Source of the DNA: Trichomonas vaginalis G3
Taxonomy: Eukaryota; Parabasalia; Trichomonadida; Trichomonadidae
Reading direction: 5' to 3'
Length of the DNA stretch: 64,000 nt
NCBI RefSeq assembly: GCF_026262505.1
Contig: NC_067208.1
Coordinates: forward strand, 14,703,962-14,767,961
Shown here: positions 33,787-42,747 of the stretch, in pieces
How the letters are laid out: each line of letters begins with the position of its first letter
Position numbering within the stretch: the first letter of the stretch is position 1
Notes under the pieces: model-generated
The model's database searches: none
The model's input: only the letters and a program-made list of their open reading frames with translations
Told to the model about the DNA's origin: nothing
Position numbers and translations under genes: made by a program

Positions 33787-33792
33787 GGTTTT
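33787..33792. repeat. Target-site duplication, left (GGTTTT)
   Basis: GGTTTT immediately precedes the first base of the left terminal repeat and is repeated exactly after the right terminal repeat. Six base pairs is the duplication length made by Polinton integrases. Confidence 0.93.
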
Positions 33793-34098
33793 AGTACAGT
33801 ATACATTGTGCGTCGCCTGTAGCCTACAGCTACAGGCACCGACACAATGAAAAAAGTGACAGAAAACTGACACCATACGGGCGCGCATATGTACGCATAT
33901 ATGTGTAAAAATAAACGTTCATATGTAAACTAACCTTTATTCACTAGCAGGGGCTGATAAATCATAATCGTCGAGAAGTACGATAGGTGGTCCCACCTGT
34001 TTAATCTGTATGGAGAGGCAAACGTGACGTAAGAAGCATAACACTGGTTTCTCAGTATATTTAATAGACTCTGCTGTTGGCTTAACTGTAAGCTTATA
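33793..34098 (+). repeat. Polinton left terminal inverted repeat
   Basis: 306 bp. Read against the reverse complement of 57832-58137 I found no mismatch. It begins AG, as is typical for Polintons. A 9-bp hairpin (GCCTGTAGC / GCTACAGGC, 5-base loop) lies at 33815-33837, close to the end. Positions 33937-34098 are an antisense copy of the last codons of the capsid gene. Confidence 0.96.
33845..33859 (-). promoter_or_regulatory. Outward-facing initiator-like sequence in the left repeat
   Basis: On the minus strand this reads TCACTTTTTTCATTG, close to the trichomonad initiator TCAYTWYTCATTA with extra T bases. It points out of the element toward the 480-aa host gene about 350 bp away. Activity is an inference. 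Confidence 0.35.
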
Positions 34099-34217
34099 AA
34101 AGAAGCAGATCACGGAGGCAAAGAAACGCTTACATCAACTCCTTGATGAACAATAAGCTTACTTAAGACTAAACAATTAATTATACTAACTTTTATACTT
34201 TTTTCTTTTCCTAAGTT

Positions 34218-34242
34218 GATCGTGATCACAAAGATCGTGATC
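34218..34242. repeat. Direct repeat of GATCGTGATC (four GATC sites in 25 bp)
   Basis: GATCGTGATC occurs twice with the 5-bp spacer ACAAA, in the noncoding stretch between the left terminal repeat and the first element gene. GATC is the usual target of Dam-type enzymes, and the element encodes a D12-class methyltransferase. The rest of 34099-34350 shows AT-rich DNA without a frame. Confidence 0.6.
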
Positions 34243-34350
34243 TGAGTGACAATGAACTATAAGTTATATGAGGATATATGTGAGTAATATGAGTAAAAAT
34301 AAGAGTTATAGTAGTAAAATTAGGTGTTTATTCGTGGTTTAGAGGAGGGA

Positions 34351-34836
34351 TCAGAAGCCAGTGGCTAAGTTCCTTATGGCGCGCTTTAATTCATGGTAGG
34401 ATGTGTCAGCCTTAAGGAACCTTTCATGCCAGCTGTCTGACTCATGTCCCACACGGTTGAGACGAGATCGAAGATCGCAGATCTCGTTGGCATAAGAGTC
34501 AACTTTATACTCAAGCTGGCTGATGTAGAGCTCTTTACCTTTCGCTTCCTCTACTTTTTCAGCCAGCTTGAGCTTTAGTTCCTCGAGAGCTACGTTTGAC
34601 TCCTCCAGCTGCTTCAAATACTTGTGGCTGGTCTTGATTAAACGTAGCTCTCGAGGAGTAGCTCGTGGACCCGTTTTCTTTGCCGTTTGCTTGTGATCGA
34701 GATCTGGGATCTTGATCTCGGTCTTCGGACTCTCGCCACCCATCAATATTTCCTCGTCGCCAGAGGACTGTTTCTCAGTCACCTCTGGCTTCTGGATGGC
34801 AAGAGTCTTAGCAGGAGCTGTGTTGTTCGCTTCCAT
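34351..34836 (-). CDS. Polinton coiled-coil protein, GATC-rich gene
   Basis: 161 aa from MEANNTAPAKTLAIQKPEV, the first ATG in the frame. The first 65 residues are disordered and acidic/threonine-rich. Residues 70-150 form a coiled coil (LKQLEESNVALEELKLKLAE, then a heptad run to the end). It ends LKRAIRNLATGF. The coding sequence has tight clusters of GATC (four in 34695-34717, three in 34466-34483). Upstream, on the coding strand, are TTTACGTGACA and TTGACACGTAAAG, unlike the T-rich motifs before the capsid genes. The function is unknown; a scaffolding or regulatory role is a guess. Confidence 0.7.
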   Translation of the reverse strand: MEANNTAPAKTLAIQKPEVTEKQSSGDEEILMGGESPKTEIKIPDLDHKQTAKKTGPRATPRELRLIKTSHKYLKQLEESNVALEELKLKLAEKVEEAKGKELYISQLEYKVDSYANEICDLRSRLNRVGHESDSWHERFLKADTSYHELKRAIRNLATGF

Positions 34837-34879
34837 TAAAATGTAAACTTTACGTGTCAAAAAAATTCTGTCACGTAAA

Positions 34880-35950
34880 CTATTTATGTTGAGATTGAGT
34901 ACCAGACTCTAATATAAGTTCAACCATTATATTAGAGTCTTTAGGAATTTCATATGGTTCTTTTACATAATATTCCTTTTTTTGACCATCAGTTGATTCT
35001 TCAACTCTTTTGAATGAAAAGCGCTTATAAAACTCAAACACGAGTGCATCTTTATAACCAGTGATATCGTAAAATTTTGGTGGCACAAGCTGTTCATTCA
35101 CATTACATATAAATTGTTTGTTATCATGAGCAATATTACTCAACGTTACTAAAGGCTCAAGGAGAGGATTTATTCTTATCTGATAACCGACAAATTTATA
35201 TGTTGGTTTGCCCTTTCGCTCAAGGATAAACCTGATATTCGCTATAGTTATGAAAAGCTCATCAAAGTACTTATATGTTTTTTTATCTTTATCATTTTCG
35301 TCAGTGAAATCTGCTATGGTAAAACTATAATATACATGCATTCGCGAGATATATTTTTTTTCCCATAAGTCTAAAAATTTTGCTTTCGATGGAATTACTT
35401 TTTGCGTGAATGTTCTACCATGGTCATCTTCCCAAACAAGCTCTGGTTTTCTTGATGTTGTGTCTGTTTCAGTGGTTTCTAATAACGCAGTGATGAAATC
35501 CAACACATCTCCTAGGGACATGTCATATTTATAATTCAAGGCATTTTTTTCTATACTACTGTATGAAGGTAATGTTATGATTGGTGATGTACCTTTTCTT
35601 AATACATTCAATTTATTTTCATTTGAATCATAGTAACAATCAACAAATTCTCTACTTGCCTCAGTCATTTTTTCCATAAGACCTTCATTCAACTCCTGTG
35701 TAGTCATGTTGGGTTTTATGTAATATCTCATGTCAAACCTTTTTTTCACTGATTTTGATGAATCTGTCATTTCTAATGGAATAGCAAGAAACTCAAAGTC
35801 TGGATGCTCAAGACTTATCTTTCTTATCTCAAGAGCTTTTGACGCAGGATATTCAATGAAGTCTCTCGGTAATTTATATGAGACTGTATTACCACTTATC
35901 GTGCCATCATTCATAACATGTTCATAGTATAATCCATCATATTTAGACAT
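34880..35950 (-). CDS. Polinton virion protein candidate (possible minor capsid)
   Basis: 356 aa from MSKYDGLYYEHVMNDGTISG. The ATG at 35948-35950 leaves 18 bp to the divergent ATPase start, and the gap carries the element's TTTTA...ATAAA upstream pattern in both directions. The sequence is mostly predicted beta strand, with charged loops and a final segment DSNIMVELILESG typical of a jelly-roll edge strand. No enzyme motif is visible. Its place beside the packaging ATPase and its size suit a structural protein. Polinton penton-like minor capsid proteins are single jelly rolls, and this or the 280-aa gene at 50993 could be it. Confidence in the function is low, in the gene high. Confidence 0.6.
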   Translation of the reverse strand: MSKYDGLYYEHVMNDGTISGNTVSYKLPRDFIEYPASKALEIRKISLEHPDFEFLAIPLEMTDSSKSVKKRFDMRYYIKPNMTTQELNEGLMEKMTEASREFVDCYYDSNENKLNVLRKGTSPIITLPSYSSIEKNALNYKYDMSLGDVLDFITALLETTETDTTSRKPELVWEDDHGRTFTQKVIPSKAKFLDLWEKKYISRMHVYYSFTIADFTDENDKDKKTYKYFDELFITIANIRFILERKGKPTYKFVGYQIRINPLLEPLVTLSNIAHDNKQFICNVNEQLVPPKFYDITGYKDALVFEFYKRFSFKRVEESTDGQKKEYYVKEPYEIPKDSNIMVELILESGTQSQHK

Positions 35951-35968
35951 TTTATATGTAACTAAAAG

Positions 35969-36868
35969 ATGGAGAAAGTTATTAATCAAGTAGATAAGAT
36001 TCTTCATGATGGAGCACGTAAGAATAGTAAAGAACTAAACAATGCACTCATTATGCCATTTTCTGATGATTATCCATTTTGTACTAATGGTGTTTATTTC
36101 TACTGCGGTAAGATGGGTTCAGGTAAGACATATGGTGTTATTCGTCATATAATGATAACAGACCGCTTCACTAATACTCCATATTATGACTCAATAGTTA
36201 TCTCAGCAACATCAGGAACAATGGATAAAACAGCGAAGACATTTATGAGTCAAGTTAAAGCACCAGTACTGAAAAAGGATGATAAAGAACTTATGCCTTA
36301 TTTAATGAAGAACGTTAAGATGAAAGCAAAGTATTACGCTATTGTTGAGTTCGTTCAAAGTAAGTTCGAAAAAATTTCAGAGGAGATGGAACACATCTTA
36401 ACAAAGCATCAACTAAGGAAACCTGATGGAAAGTTTGAGTATAAGAAGATTGCAATATATGTTGTAAAGAAGTTGAACAAATATCCTTTCACAAAGTATC
36501 CCAGTAATTCTCTATTAGTGTTAGACGATTATGGTGGTCATGACTTATTGAATGACCCACGTTCACCATTAGCGAACTTCATCACTAAGGTCAGACATTA
36601 TAACTATACTGTTGTCATCATGTGTCAAACATGGAGACATATATGTTTAAACATTAAGAGACTATGCACTGACTTCGTTATCTTTCAAGGTTATTCTATG
36701 AGAGACTTTCAGTCAATGATTGAACAGTCAGGAGCAACAGAAGATTGGGAAGAGTTATGGAACAAATACAAAGAGCTACCAACACCTCGTTCATATATGG
36801 AAGTTCATATAGTTGCAGGAAAGACGGACTTTAAAGAAGTTAAGCAACAAAAGATGACATTATTTTAA
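35969..36868 (+). CDS. Polinton packaging ATPase (FtsK/HerA, A32-like)
   Basis: 299 aa. Walker A is YCGKMGSGKT (45-54) after a strand GVYFY. Walker B is LLVLDDYGG (182-190) after SNS. A sensor-like stretch YTVVIMCQTW follows near 215-225. This is the A32-like genome-packaging ATPase of Polintons, virophages and large DNA viruses, which drives DNA into the capsid. The ATG at 35969 lies 18 bp from the divergent neighbour, and the next gene follows after 10 bp. The start and length are typical for the family (about 230-300 aa). Confidence 0.93.
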   Translation: MEKVINQVDKILHDGARKNSKELNNALIMPFSDDYPFCTNGVYFYCGKMGSGKTYGVIRHIMITDRFTNTPYYDSIVISATSGTMDKTAKTFMSQVKAPVLKKDDKELMPYLMKNVKMKAKYYAIVEFVQSKFEKISEEMEHILTKHQLRKPDGKFEYKKIAIYVVKKLNKYPFTKYPSNSLLVLDDYGGHDLLNDPRSPLANFITKVRHYNYTVVIMCQTWRHICLNIKRLCTDFVIFQGYSMRDFQSMIEQSGATEDWEELWNKYKELPTPRSYMEVHIVAGKTDFKEVKQQKMTLF

Positions 36869-36878
36869 GAAGAAATAA

Positions 36879-37286
36879 ATGGGTTTTGGCGATTATGTTA
36901 AAGCTGGATGGGGTATGGTGAAAAAAAATCCTGGTCTTGTAATAGGTGCTGGATTTAACATTGCTAACAAACTTTTCCCTCAAGTTGGTCAAGTCGGTGG
37001 TGTTATCGGTAGTCTTGGTGAAAGAATTGCAAAAACTACATTAGGTGAAGATAATGCATTAACGAAGAATCTTAAAGCATTCAATAAAGCTCTTGGTGGT
37101 GACTTCAGTAGAGACAAGCCTGTTGAAACACCTATAGTTCAACCTCAACAAACTATTGACAACAATAAGTATAACGCATACATTGGAGGAGCTATTTGGA
37201 ACAATCATAAGCCATTAGTTCAGTCAGTACGTGTACTATCAGACATGCCATGGATTAATGCTATTAGTGGCACTATACGCAGATAA
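36879..37286 (+). CDS. Polinton small glycine-rich protein
   Basis: 135 aa from MGFGDYVKAGWGMVKKNPGL. It starts 10 bp after the ATPase stop with ATAAATG. The first 50 residues are an amphipathic, glycine-rich region (GLVIGAGFNIANKLFPQ). The C-terminal part is asparagine/threonine-rich and ends IRR. Similar GAW/GVK phrases occur in the two long proteins that follow ([26 protein letters not shown]). The glycine right after the initiator could be lipid-modified. A small internal virion or membrane-active protein is plausible from context, by analogy with adenovirus pVI, but that is inference only. Confidence 0.65.
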   Translation: MGFGDYVKAGWGMVKKNPGLVIGAGFNIANKLFPQVGQVGGVIGSLGERIAKTTLGEDNALTKNLKAFNKALGGDFSRDKPVETPIVQPQQTIDNNKYNAYIGGAIWNNHKPLVQSVRVLSDMPWINAISGTIRR

Positions 37287-37306
37287 TATATTTTTATGAG
37301 GTTTAA

Positions 37307-39382
37307 ATGAGTGAACAAGAGAGGAAACTCATTGATGAACGAGTTAAGAAATGGGAGAATGAACGTCCGATAATTCGTACCATAATTAGCGATCAAAAGT
37401 TCAAGCAGCATACATTTGATTTTTTGCGCGATATATATAATGATCTTGCTTTTGATTACAATGCTAGGCAATACTTTGAGAAAGAATATGTTCAAAAAGG
37501 TCGTATTAATTTCCCAATGAGAAGAGAAGGCTTTTTGATTACATCAACATATACAGCACGTGGTAGAGACCCTTTTACAGACGCGGTTCGTAACTTTAAA
37601 GCACGTTCTTCTATTAATGATGATCCAGATTTCTACATACCTTATTTTCGTCCACCTTCGCATCCTTTACGAACCAGTGATCCTGGATATGACGCTAAAC
37701 GAAGATATATAGAGACGAAATTAGCTAAATACAAGGAACCTAAGGATCCAAGGACTGGAGAAGTAAAGGAATCACATGTCAAGATAAATAAGCTTTACAA
37801 AGTAGTTGAAGAATTGGAGAAACGATCTAATGAGATTAACGCTGAGAAGAAAAAGGAAGTACCAAATATGAACAAACTAGATAAGATGATTAAGGAATAT
37901 AGAGGATTGGCGAATACATCGAGCGTTCTAATAAAGGAAGTAGAAAACACGACAAAGCTGCAGAAAATGATTCATGATGAATTACTGTTAGGTGAATTTT
38001 CTATAAAACAAAGACAGAGTAACTTAATGGGTGAGGCTTATTATTTGGAGAATTGGTATAATGAGAGGTTAAAACAAATGTCGACTCCAACACCAACTCC
38101 TACACCTACTCCTACAGTAGCTCCAACACCAACTCCCACTCCTGAACCAACAGTAGCTCCAACGCCAACTCCTACAGTAGCTCCAACGCCAACTCTGACA
38201 CCAACTGCTCACGCAGGTCCTCCACCAATGTCGAGTAGTCATGGTATAACATTAAATAAACCAACACCTACACCAAAAATAACTCCTGTATCACATCCTA
38301 GTACAACTAACCCAGTATCTGATTCAAATCAAGCGGAAAGATCACAGGTTCTTAAAAGAGCTAATACACCAACTGCTTCCCCTATTAGAACACCAGAGCC
38401 AACTCCAAGAATCACAAAGGCGCCAACACCTTCACCGACTGTTGAACCAACTCCAGAACCAACAGTACCTCCAACTCCATCTCCAACTCCATCACCGACA
38501 CCTACAAAAGCACCTACTCCATCTCCAACTCCGACTAAAGCTCCGACACCGTCTCCAACACCAACTAAAGCTCCAACACCGTCTCCAACTCCAGCTGAAC
38601 CAACTGATGCAGAATCTATTCAAAATTGGTTAGACGAAGAAAAGCGAAAAGAAAAGGCTGCAATTGATGCTGCACTAGATAAAAACACACCACCACAGAC
38701 ACTTGGTGGTTACATGTTAAAGAAAGACAACATTCAAAGACAAGAACGTGCATTGAGTGTTGCCAGAGAACAAGCACAAGAAGAGAAGAAAATAGTTGAA
38801 GGAGAAGCTTCAAATAGAGGTGGTCCAGGAACTTACAAAGGATCAAACTATCCAGCAGAGAAAGCCTCGAGTGATAATGTTGTCTCAAGAGCTACTGATT
38901 TAGTTACCCATGGTATTCTAACTGGTGCAACAGCTGTTGGTAGTGCTATTGGAACCAGTGTTGACACTGTTGTTGATACTGTAAGAACTGTTACAAATCC
39001 TACACCTGAAGATAGGAAGGAAGAATTTCTTACTCTTAATACAAAGGCAAAACCAGGGATATGGATTGGTCGTGGAATTTTAAATGCTGGTAGTGCTATT
39101 GGCAATGGTGCTTCAGCGGTAGGGGGATGGCTCGGAAGAACAGCAACATCAACCGCAAATGGAATACTAACAGGTGCCAAATCACTTGGTAATTGGGCTG
39201 ATGATAAGTATACAAAATATTATGAAGAAAAAGCTCGTAAGGCTAAGGAAGAAGCTGAACGAAAGGCGAAAGAAGAAGCTGAACGTAAAGAACTAGAGGA
39301 GCTTAAGAAGAAGAAAAAGCTCGTAAGGCTAAGGAAGAAGCTGAACGAAAGGCGAAAGAAGAAGCTGAACGTAAAGAACTAG
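37307..39382 (+). CDS. Polinton long repeat-rich protein, proline/threonine section
   Basis: Open frame of 691 codons starting ATAAATG-like after TTTTTATGAGG. Residues 1-255 are helical and charged ([20 protein letters not shown]; a coiled coil near 150-200). From about 258 to 435 there are two blocks of proline-threonine repeats ([17 protein letters not shown]; later [17 protein letters not shown]), separated by serine/asparagine-rich sequence. Then come a helix and two weakly hydrophobic glycine/alanine stretches ([20 protein letters not shown]), and finally lysine/glutamate repeats. The proline-rich blocks would be extended, possibly glycosylated linkers. This looks like a fibrous or tegument-like virion protein. 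I recognise no family. Confidence 0.7.
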   Translation: MSEQERKLIDERVKKWENERPIIRTIISDQKFKQHTFDFLRDIYNDLAFDYNARQYFEKEYVQKGRINFPMRREGFLITSTYTARGRDPFTDAVRNFKARSSINDDPDFYIPYFRPPSHPLRTSDPGYDAKRRYIETKLAKYKEPKDPRTGEVKESHVKINKLYKVVEELEKRSNEINAEKKKEVPNMNKLDKMIKEYRGLANTSSVLIKEVENTTKLQKMIHDELLLGEFSIKQRQSNLMGEAYYLENWYNERLKQMSTPTPTPTPTPTVAPTPTPTPEPTVAPTPTPTVAPTPTLTPTAHAGPPPMSSSHGITLNKPTPTPKITPVSHPSTTNPVSDSNQAERSQVLKRANTPTASPIRTPEPTPRITKAPTPSPTVEPTPEPTVPPTPSPTPSPTPTKAPTPSPTPTKAPTPSPTPTKAPTPSPTPAEPTDAESIQNWLDEEKRKEKAAIDAALDKNTPPQTLGGYMLKKDNIQRQERALSVAREQAQEEKKIVEGEASNRGGPGTYKGSNYPAEKASSDNVVSRATDLVTHGILTGATAVGSAIGTSVDTVVDTVRTVTNPTPEDRKEEFLTLNTKAKPGIWIGRGILNAGSAIGNGASAVGGWLGRTATSTANGILTGAKSLGNWADDKYTKYYEEKARKAKEEAERKAKEEAERKELEELKKKKKLVRLRKKLNERRKKKLNVKN

Positions 39383-39840
39383 AGGAGCTTAAGAAGAAAG
39401 AAAAAGCTCGTAAGGCTAAGGAAGAAGCTGAACGAAAGGCGAAAGAAGAAGCTGAACGTAAAGAACTAGAGGAACTTAAGAAGAAAGAAAAAGCTCGTAA
39501 GGCTAAGGAAGAAGCTGAACGAAAGGCGAAAGAAGAAGCTGAACGTAAAGAACTAGAGGAGCTTAAGAAGAAAGAAAAAGCTCGTAAGGCTAAGGAAGAA
39601 GCTGAACGAAAGGCGAAAGAAGAAGCTGAACGTAAAGAACTAGAGGAGCTTAAGAAGAAAGAAAAAGCTCGTAAGGCTAAGGAAGAAGCTGAACGAAAGG
39701 CGAAAGAAGAAGCTGAACGTAAAGAACTAGAGGAACTTAAGAAGAAAGAAAAAGCTCGTAAGGCTAAGGAAGAAGCAGATAGAAAGGCGAAAGAAGAAGC
39801 AGATAGAAAGGCTAAGGAAGAAGCTGATAGAAAGGCGAAA
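39233..39840 (+). repeat. 87-bp tandem repeat in element coding DNA
   Basis: About six to seven near-identical copies of an 87-bp unit starting GCTCGTAAGGCTAAGG. It encodes 29-residue lysine/glutamate/arginine repeats ([19 protein letters not shown]) of TolA-like single-helix type. Followed directly by a short serine-proline repeat (39851-39935). Confidence 0.92.
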
Positions 39841-39945
39841 GCAGCAACACCATCGCCAACTCCATCTCCTTCACCATCTCCATCTCCTTCACCATCACCA
39901 ACTCCATCGCCATCTCCATCTCCTTCACCATCAATAGCGGCTCCT

Positions 39946-41082
39946 GTGAGACAATTTGGTGCATGGGGTGCTGATTTAGTCAAAGATGCTGCACAAGGAA
40001 TTGGAAAGGAACTGAAGAACACAACATTAGGTACAATAGAGCGTTTTGGTAATCTTACGGATTACACAATTAGATCAGCTGCTAATCTTTTATATAACCA
40101 GACTACTGATAACGGTACTGATGAATTGGCTGTAAACGGACTAGCATCAATTAAGAAATCAGCAGAAGATAAATACGATGAATGGAAAAAGAATATTAAG
40201 GGTGAATATAATAAGTATGCATATCCTGAAGAACATATGAAGTTAGAGCTTACCAGACTAAGATCAAAATATGGTAATGAAACAACAAATACTACAACGC
40301 AAACGACGAAAGCTGACAGAAAGATTGATGACACTCCTACTCCAACTCCTGCAATGGCGAACATCACAACAATTGCTCCAAGAGTTCCAACAGGAGAAGG
40401 TATATCAGGAAATGTTTCAACTACTCATAACATTACTGAAGCAGCTAATGTTTCAGCAGTTGAGCAACCTGTTGTTAATGTAACTCAGGAAAACGCTACT
40501 GAAACATCAACACCAAGACAGGATGTAAATAATGAACGTCCAGAAGTTAAGGAGGTTGCAAAAGCATACCTGGAGAAAAATACTACACAAGTTCTTGAAG
40601 CAGAAAAGCATCTCAATTCAGACAAAACACCATCTCCAACTCCTGAAGCATCAGTTCCTCCAGCAATTGGTGGAAATATACCTTCAGTATCACCATGGCA
40701 GAAATTTTATGGATTGTTTAAAGGAGCGAATAAGGTAATGGATGCTGCTGAGAATCTCCAAAAGTTCAAGAATGAAGTCGCAACTGGTGCAAAGGAAATA
40801 GAAGAGAATGATAAACAAGCTGCTGAATTAGCTAAACAACAAGCTGAAGCAACTAAACAAGCAGCAGCTCCTAAACAATCTATATCTAAGTCTCAAAGAC
40901 AAGGTCCTGACCCAAGTGCTAAAGTCAAACAGAATCCAACACCACCTGCAGCAGAGAAGTCCAAGAAGGACAAGGACAAGAAGAAGGATAAATCAAAGAA
41001 GGACAAGGACAAGAAGAAAGATAAGGATAAGAAAAAATCGTCAAAAGATAAAAAACATAAAAATTTATCCAGTAAGAAATGA
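39946..41082 (+). CDS. Polinton repeat-rich protein, lysine-rich section
   Basis: 378 codons counted from the ATG at 39946 (the frame is open before it across the repeats). It opens with RQFGAWGADLVKDAAQGIGK, an amphipathic glycine/alanine stretch like those in the 37307 and 36879 frames. A threonine/asparagine-rich middle with many NxT/S sites follows (NTTTQTTKADRK, NVSAVEQPVVNVTQENATE). It ends with a strongly basic tail of KKDKDKKKDK repeats. A basic tail of this kind could bind DNA inside a particle. The stop overlaps the next ATG (ATGA at 41079). Confidence 0.65.
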   Translation: MRQFGAWGADLVKDAAQGIGKELKNTTLGTIERFGNLTDYTIRSAANLLYNQTTDNGTDELAVNGLASIKKSAEDKYDEWKKNIKGEYNKYAYPEEHMKLELTRLRSKYGNETTNTTTQTTKADRKIDDTPTPTPAMANITTIAPRVPTGEGISGNVSTTHNITEAANVSAVEQPVVNVTQENATETSTPRQDVNNERPEVKEVAKAYLEKNTTQVLEAEKHLNSDKTPSPTPEASVPPAIGGNIPSVSPWQKFYGLFKGANKVMDAAENLQKFKNEVATGAKEIEENDKQAAELAKQQAEATKQAAAPKQSISKSQRQGPDPSAKVKQNPTPPAAEKSKKDKDKKKDKSKKDKDKKKDKDKKKSSKDKKHKNLSSKK

Positions 41083-41315
41083 GTCAAGTCATTAAAGCAT
41101 CAACTAAACAAAAGTGGTTAACTGAATATATAAAAGATGGTAAGGTTCCTGATGGATATTATGTACATACAATGAAAGACGGACGTGTACAGTTCCGTAA
41201 AGTCAAGCAACCTCTCAATGATGAACAGATCAGAAGGAAGATCTCATTGTATGAAACAAAAATAAAGGACTTACAAGCTAAACTCGAAACCCACGATACT
41301 TCTCAAGAAAACTAG
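41079..41315 (+). CDS. Polinton small basic protein with YYV-MK-VQ-RK domain
   Basis: 78 aa from MSQVIKASTKQKWLTEYIKD. The core GYYVHTMKDGRVQFRKVKQPLN is closely matched in the 149-aa element protein at 55835 (LYYVCHMKNGSVQVRKRKAPLN), so the two share a small domain. The rest is a helix with lysine and glutamate. It starts by ATGA overlap with the preceding frame and its 3' end overlaps the integrase gene on the other strand by 38 bp. The function is unknown; a small nucleic-acid-binding strand pair is possible. Confidence 0.75.
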   Translation: MSQVIKASTKQKWLTEYIKDGKVPDGYYVHTMKDGRVQFRKVKQPLNDEQIRRKISLYETKIKDLQAKLETHDTSQEN

Positions 41316-42345
41316 GCATATCTTTAACATGACCTTCATTAATATTTTTCCTCCAATACTGTACTTCCATTTGTGACAACCTGTTTGGATTACCTTCACG
41401 CATACCTCTACCTGTCACTTTTCCTGTATTTTCGTTCTCAAACGTAACATCATACTTTACATCATTACCGACAAGTTCATGACCATCAATACTTTTAACA
41501 GCACCGTGTCTTCCTTGATCTAAAGTTTCTCCTTGCTTTAATCCATGCTCTATTTTTGTCCATATCTGATAACGTGGATATCTTGCAACACTTCCATCTT
41601 TTGCTCTTAACAAGTATGCACTTGTATCAACTGAATCAACTGTATAATAAGAAGGATCAAGATGTCTTCTTTGTTGGTTACCTTTACCCCATGTTCTTGG
41701 TTCAACTATGACTTGAACTTTTTGACCAGGTCTTAAGTTATAAAGGTTATTTTTTCTGACATACTCTTCTTTCAATCTTTGCTTCTTTATATATTCCTCA
41801 TTATCCTTTTCTGTGAAATCATCAGGCTTTTGTTGTGTGCTTGAATGATATTCAGTGTTGTAGTCATTAATAATTTGTCTCATTGTATCTGCAGTGAAAG
41901 GTGGTGTTTTATCACCTTCTTTGAGGTTTAACTTCATATGTAACATAGTTCTAATAGTTCTACAGAACCTATTAATAATACCTAGTATGTTATGATTGTA
42001 TTTCTGTGTCGTCATGTGCTCAATGTTATGACTGACCAACAGATCTCGAACATTTTGTGTCGTATAAGCTGGGTCTTCATCACTAGTAAGTATTGTAGGC
42101 TTCATTTCACCTGTAGCTTGTGAAATGAACTTCTGCATTGCACTTAGAACATTGTTTGAGTTCTTTTCACTCATTGGGAACGCATAACCTTTTCTACTGT
42201 TTACATTGATGAACAAAAGAAAATATGGTGGTGTTCCACCAGGATTCTCAAATGTATCGAATTGATAAGCTCCCATATCAGTTGAATATATTGGTAGCAT
42301 CAAATCCTCTTGTATTAAAGTTTTTTCTTGTTTACCAACAGTCAT
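41278..42345 (-). CDS. Polinton integrase (retroviral-type, rve)
   Basis: 355 aa. The catalytic core fold is recognisable: STDMGAYQFDTF with aspartate 23, FLLFINVNSRKGYAFPM, then PTILTSDEDPAY with aspartate 89 and NHNILGIINRFCRTIRTMLH. A DNA-binding region follows, with LRPGQKVQVIVEPRTWGKG and SVDTSAYLLRAKDGSVARYP, the SH3-like C-terminal domain of this family. The last 70 residues may be a chromodomain-like reader (KYDVTFENENTGKVTGRG). The enzyme inserts the linear element with a 6-bp target duplication, consistent with what is seen here. It is convergent with the 78-aa gene and divergent from the pair at 42712/42748. Confidence 0.9.
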   Translation of the reverse strand: MTVGKQEKTLIQEDLMLPIYSTDMGAYQFDTFENPGGTPPYFLLFINVNSRKGYAFPMSEKNSNNVLSAMQKFISQATGEMKPTILTSDEDPAYTTQNVRDLLVSHNIEHMTTQKYNHNILGIINRFCRTIRTMLHMKLNLKEGDKTPPFTADTMRQIINDYNTEYHSSTQQKPDDFTEKDNEEYIKKQRLKEEYVRKNNLYNLRPGQKVQVIVEPRTWGKGNQQRRHLDPSYYTVDSVDTSAYLLRAKDGSVARYPRYQIWTKIEHGLKQGETLDQGRHGAVKSIDGHELVGNDVKYDVTFENENTGKVTGRGMREGNPNRLSQMEVQYWRKNINEGHVKDMPSFLEKYRGFRV

Positions 42346-42358
42346 TTTTTTATTAACG

Positions 42359-42712
42359 TTAAAGTCTTACAGGCATTGAGTAATCGCTATAACCATCATG
42401 GTCTGCGAATTCATGTAATCTTGATGCATCAGGTTCTTTCTTCGTTGGTGCATGAAACCTTGCTTCATCATAAAGGTTCATATAATGGTTTGTCACGTTT
42501 GGGGTAGACCCAATTTTTGCATATTGAGGATATGAGTAATGATACACTAAGTTGAACCCATTACTACCATCATCAACATATATCTTTGGTGGAGGTTGTC
42601 TTATTAAATTCCTTCCTCTTGGGGCTTTGAGTTGGACGATCTGATCTAGATCATTGTAAACAACTCCTGTTGCAGTATATTCTGTGTTGTTCTCTGGGTT
42701 AATGTTCGTCAT
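42359..42712 (-). CDS. Polinton small protein, unrecognised
   Basis: 117 aa from MTNINPENNTEYTATGVVYN. Rich in tyrosine, asparagine and proline, with RQPPPKIYVDDGSNGF in the middle and no long helix. It is upstream of and on the same strand as the integrase (13 bp gap). It has the element motif TTTTATT...ATATAAATG before its start. The function is unknown. Confidence 0.65.
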   Translation of the reverse strand: MTNINPENNTEYTATGVVYNDLDQIVQLKAPRGRNLIRQPPPKIYVDDGSNGFNLVYHYSYPQYAKIGSTPNVTNHYMNLYDEARFHAPTKKEPDASRLHEFADHDGYSDYSMPVRL

Positions 42713-42747
42713 TTATATGAGAATAAAACAATTTTTACTCATAACAA

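Noticed and set aside
33815-33837. Hairpin in the terminal repeat as an rRNA/tRNA-like or terminator structure
   Set aside because: The 9-bp stem is present in both ends and is best seen as part of the terminal repeat; no RNA gene context.
39303-40022. Long minus-strand serine/alanine-rich frame in the Polinton
   Set aside because: Shadow of the 87-bp lysine/glutamate repeats on the plus strand.
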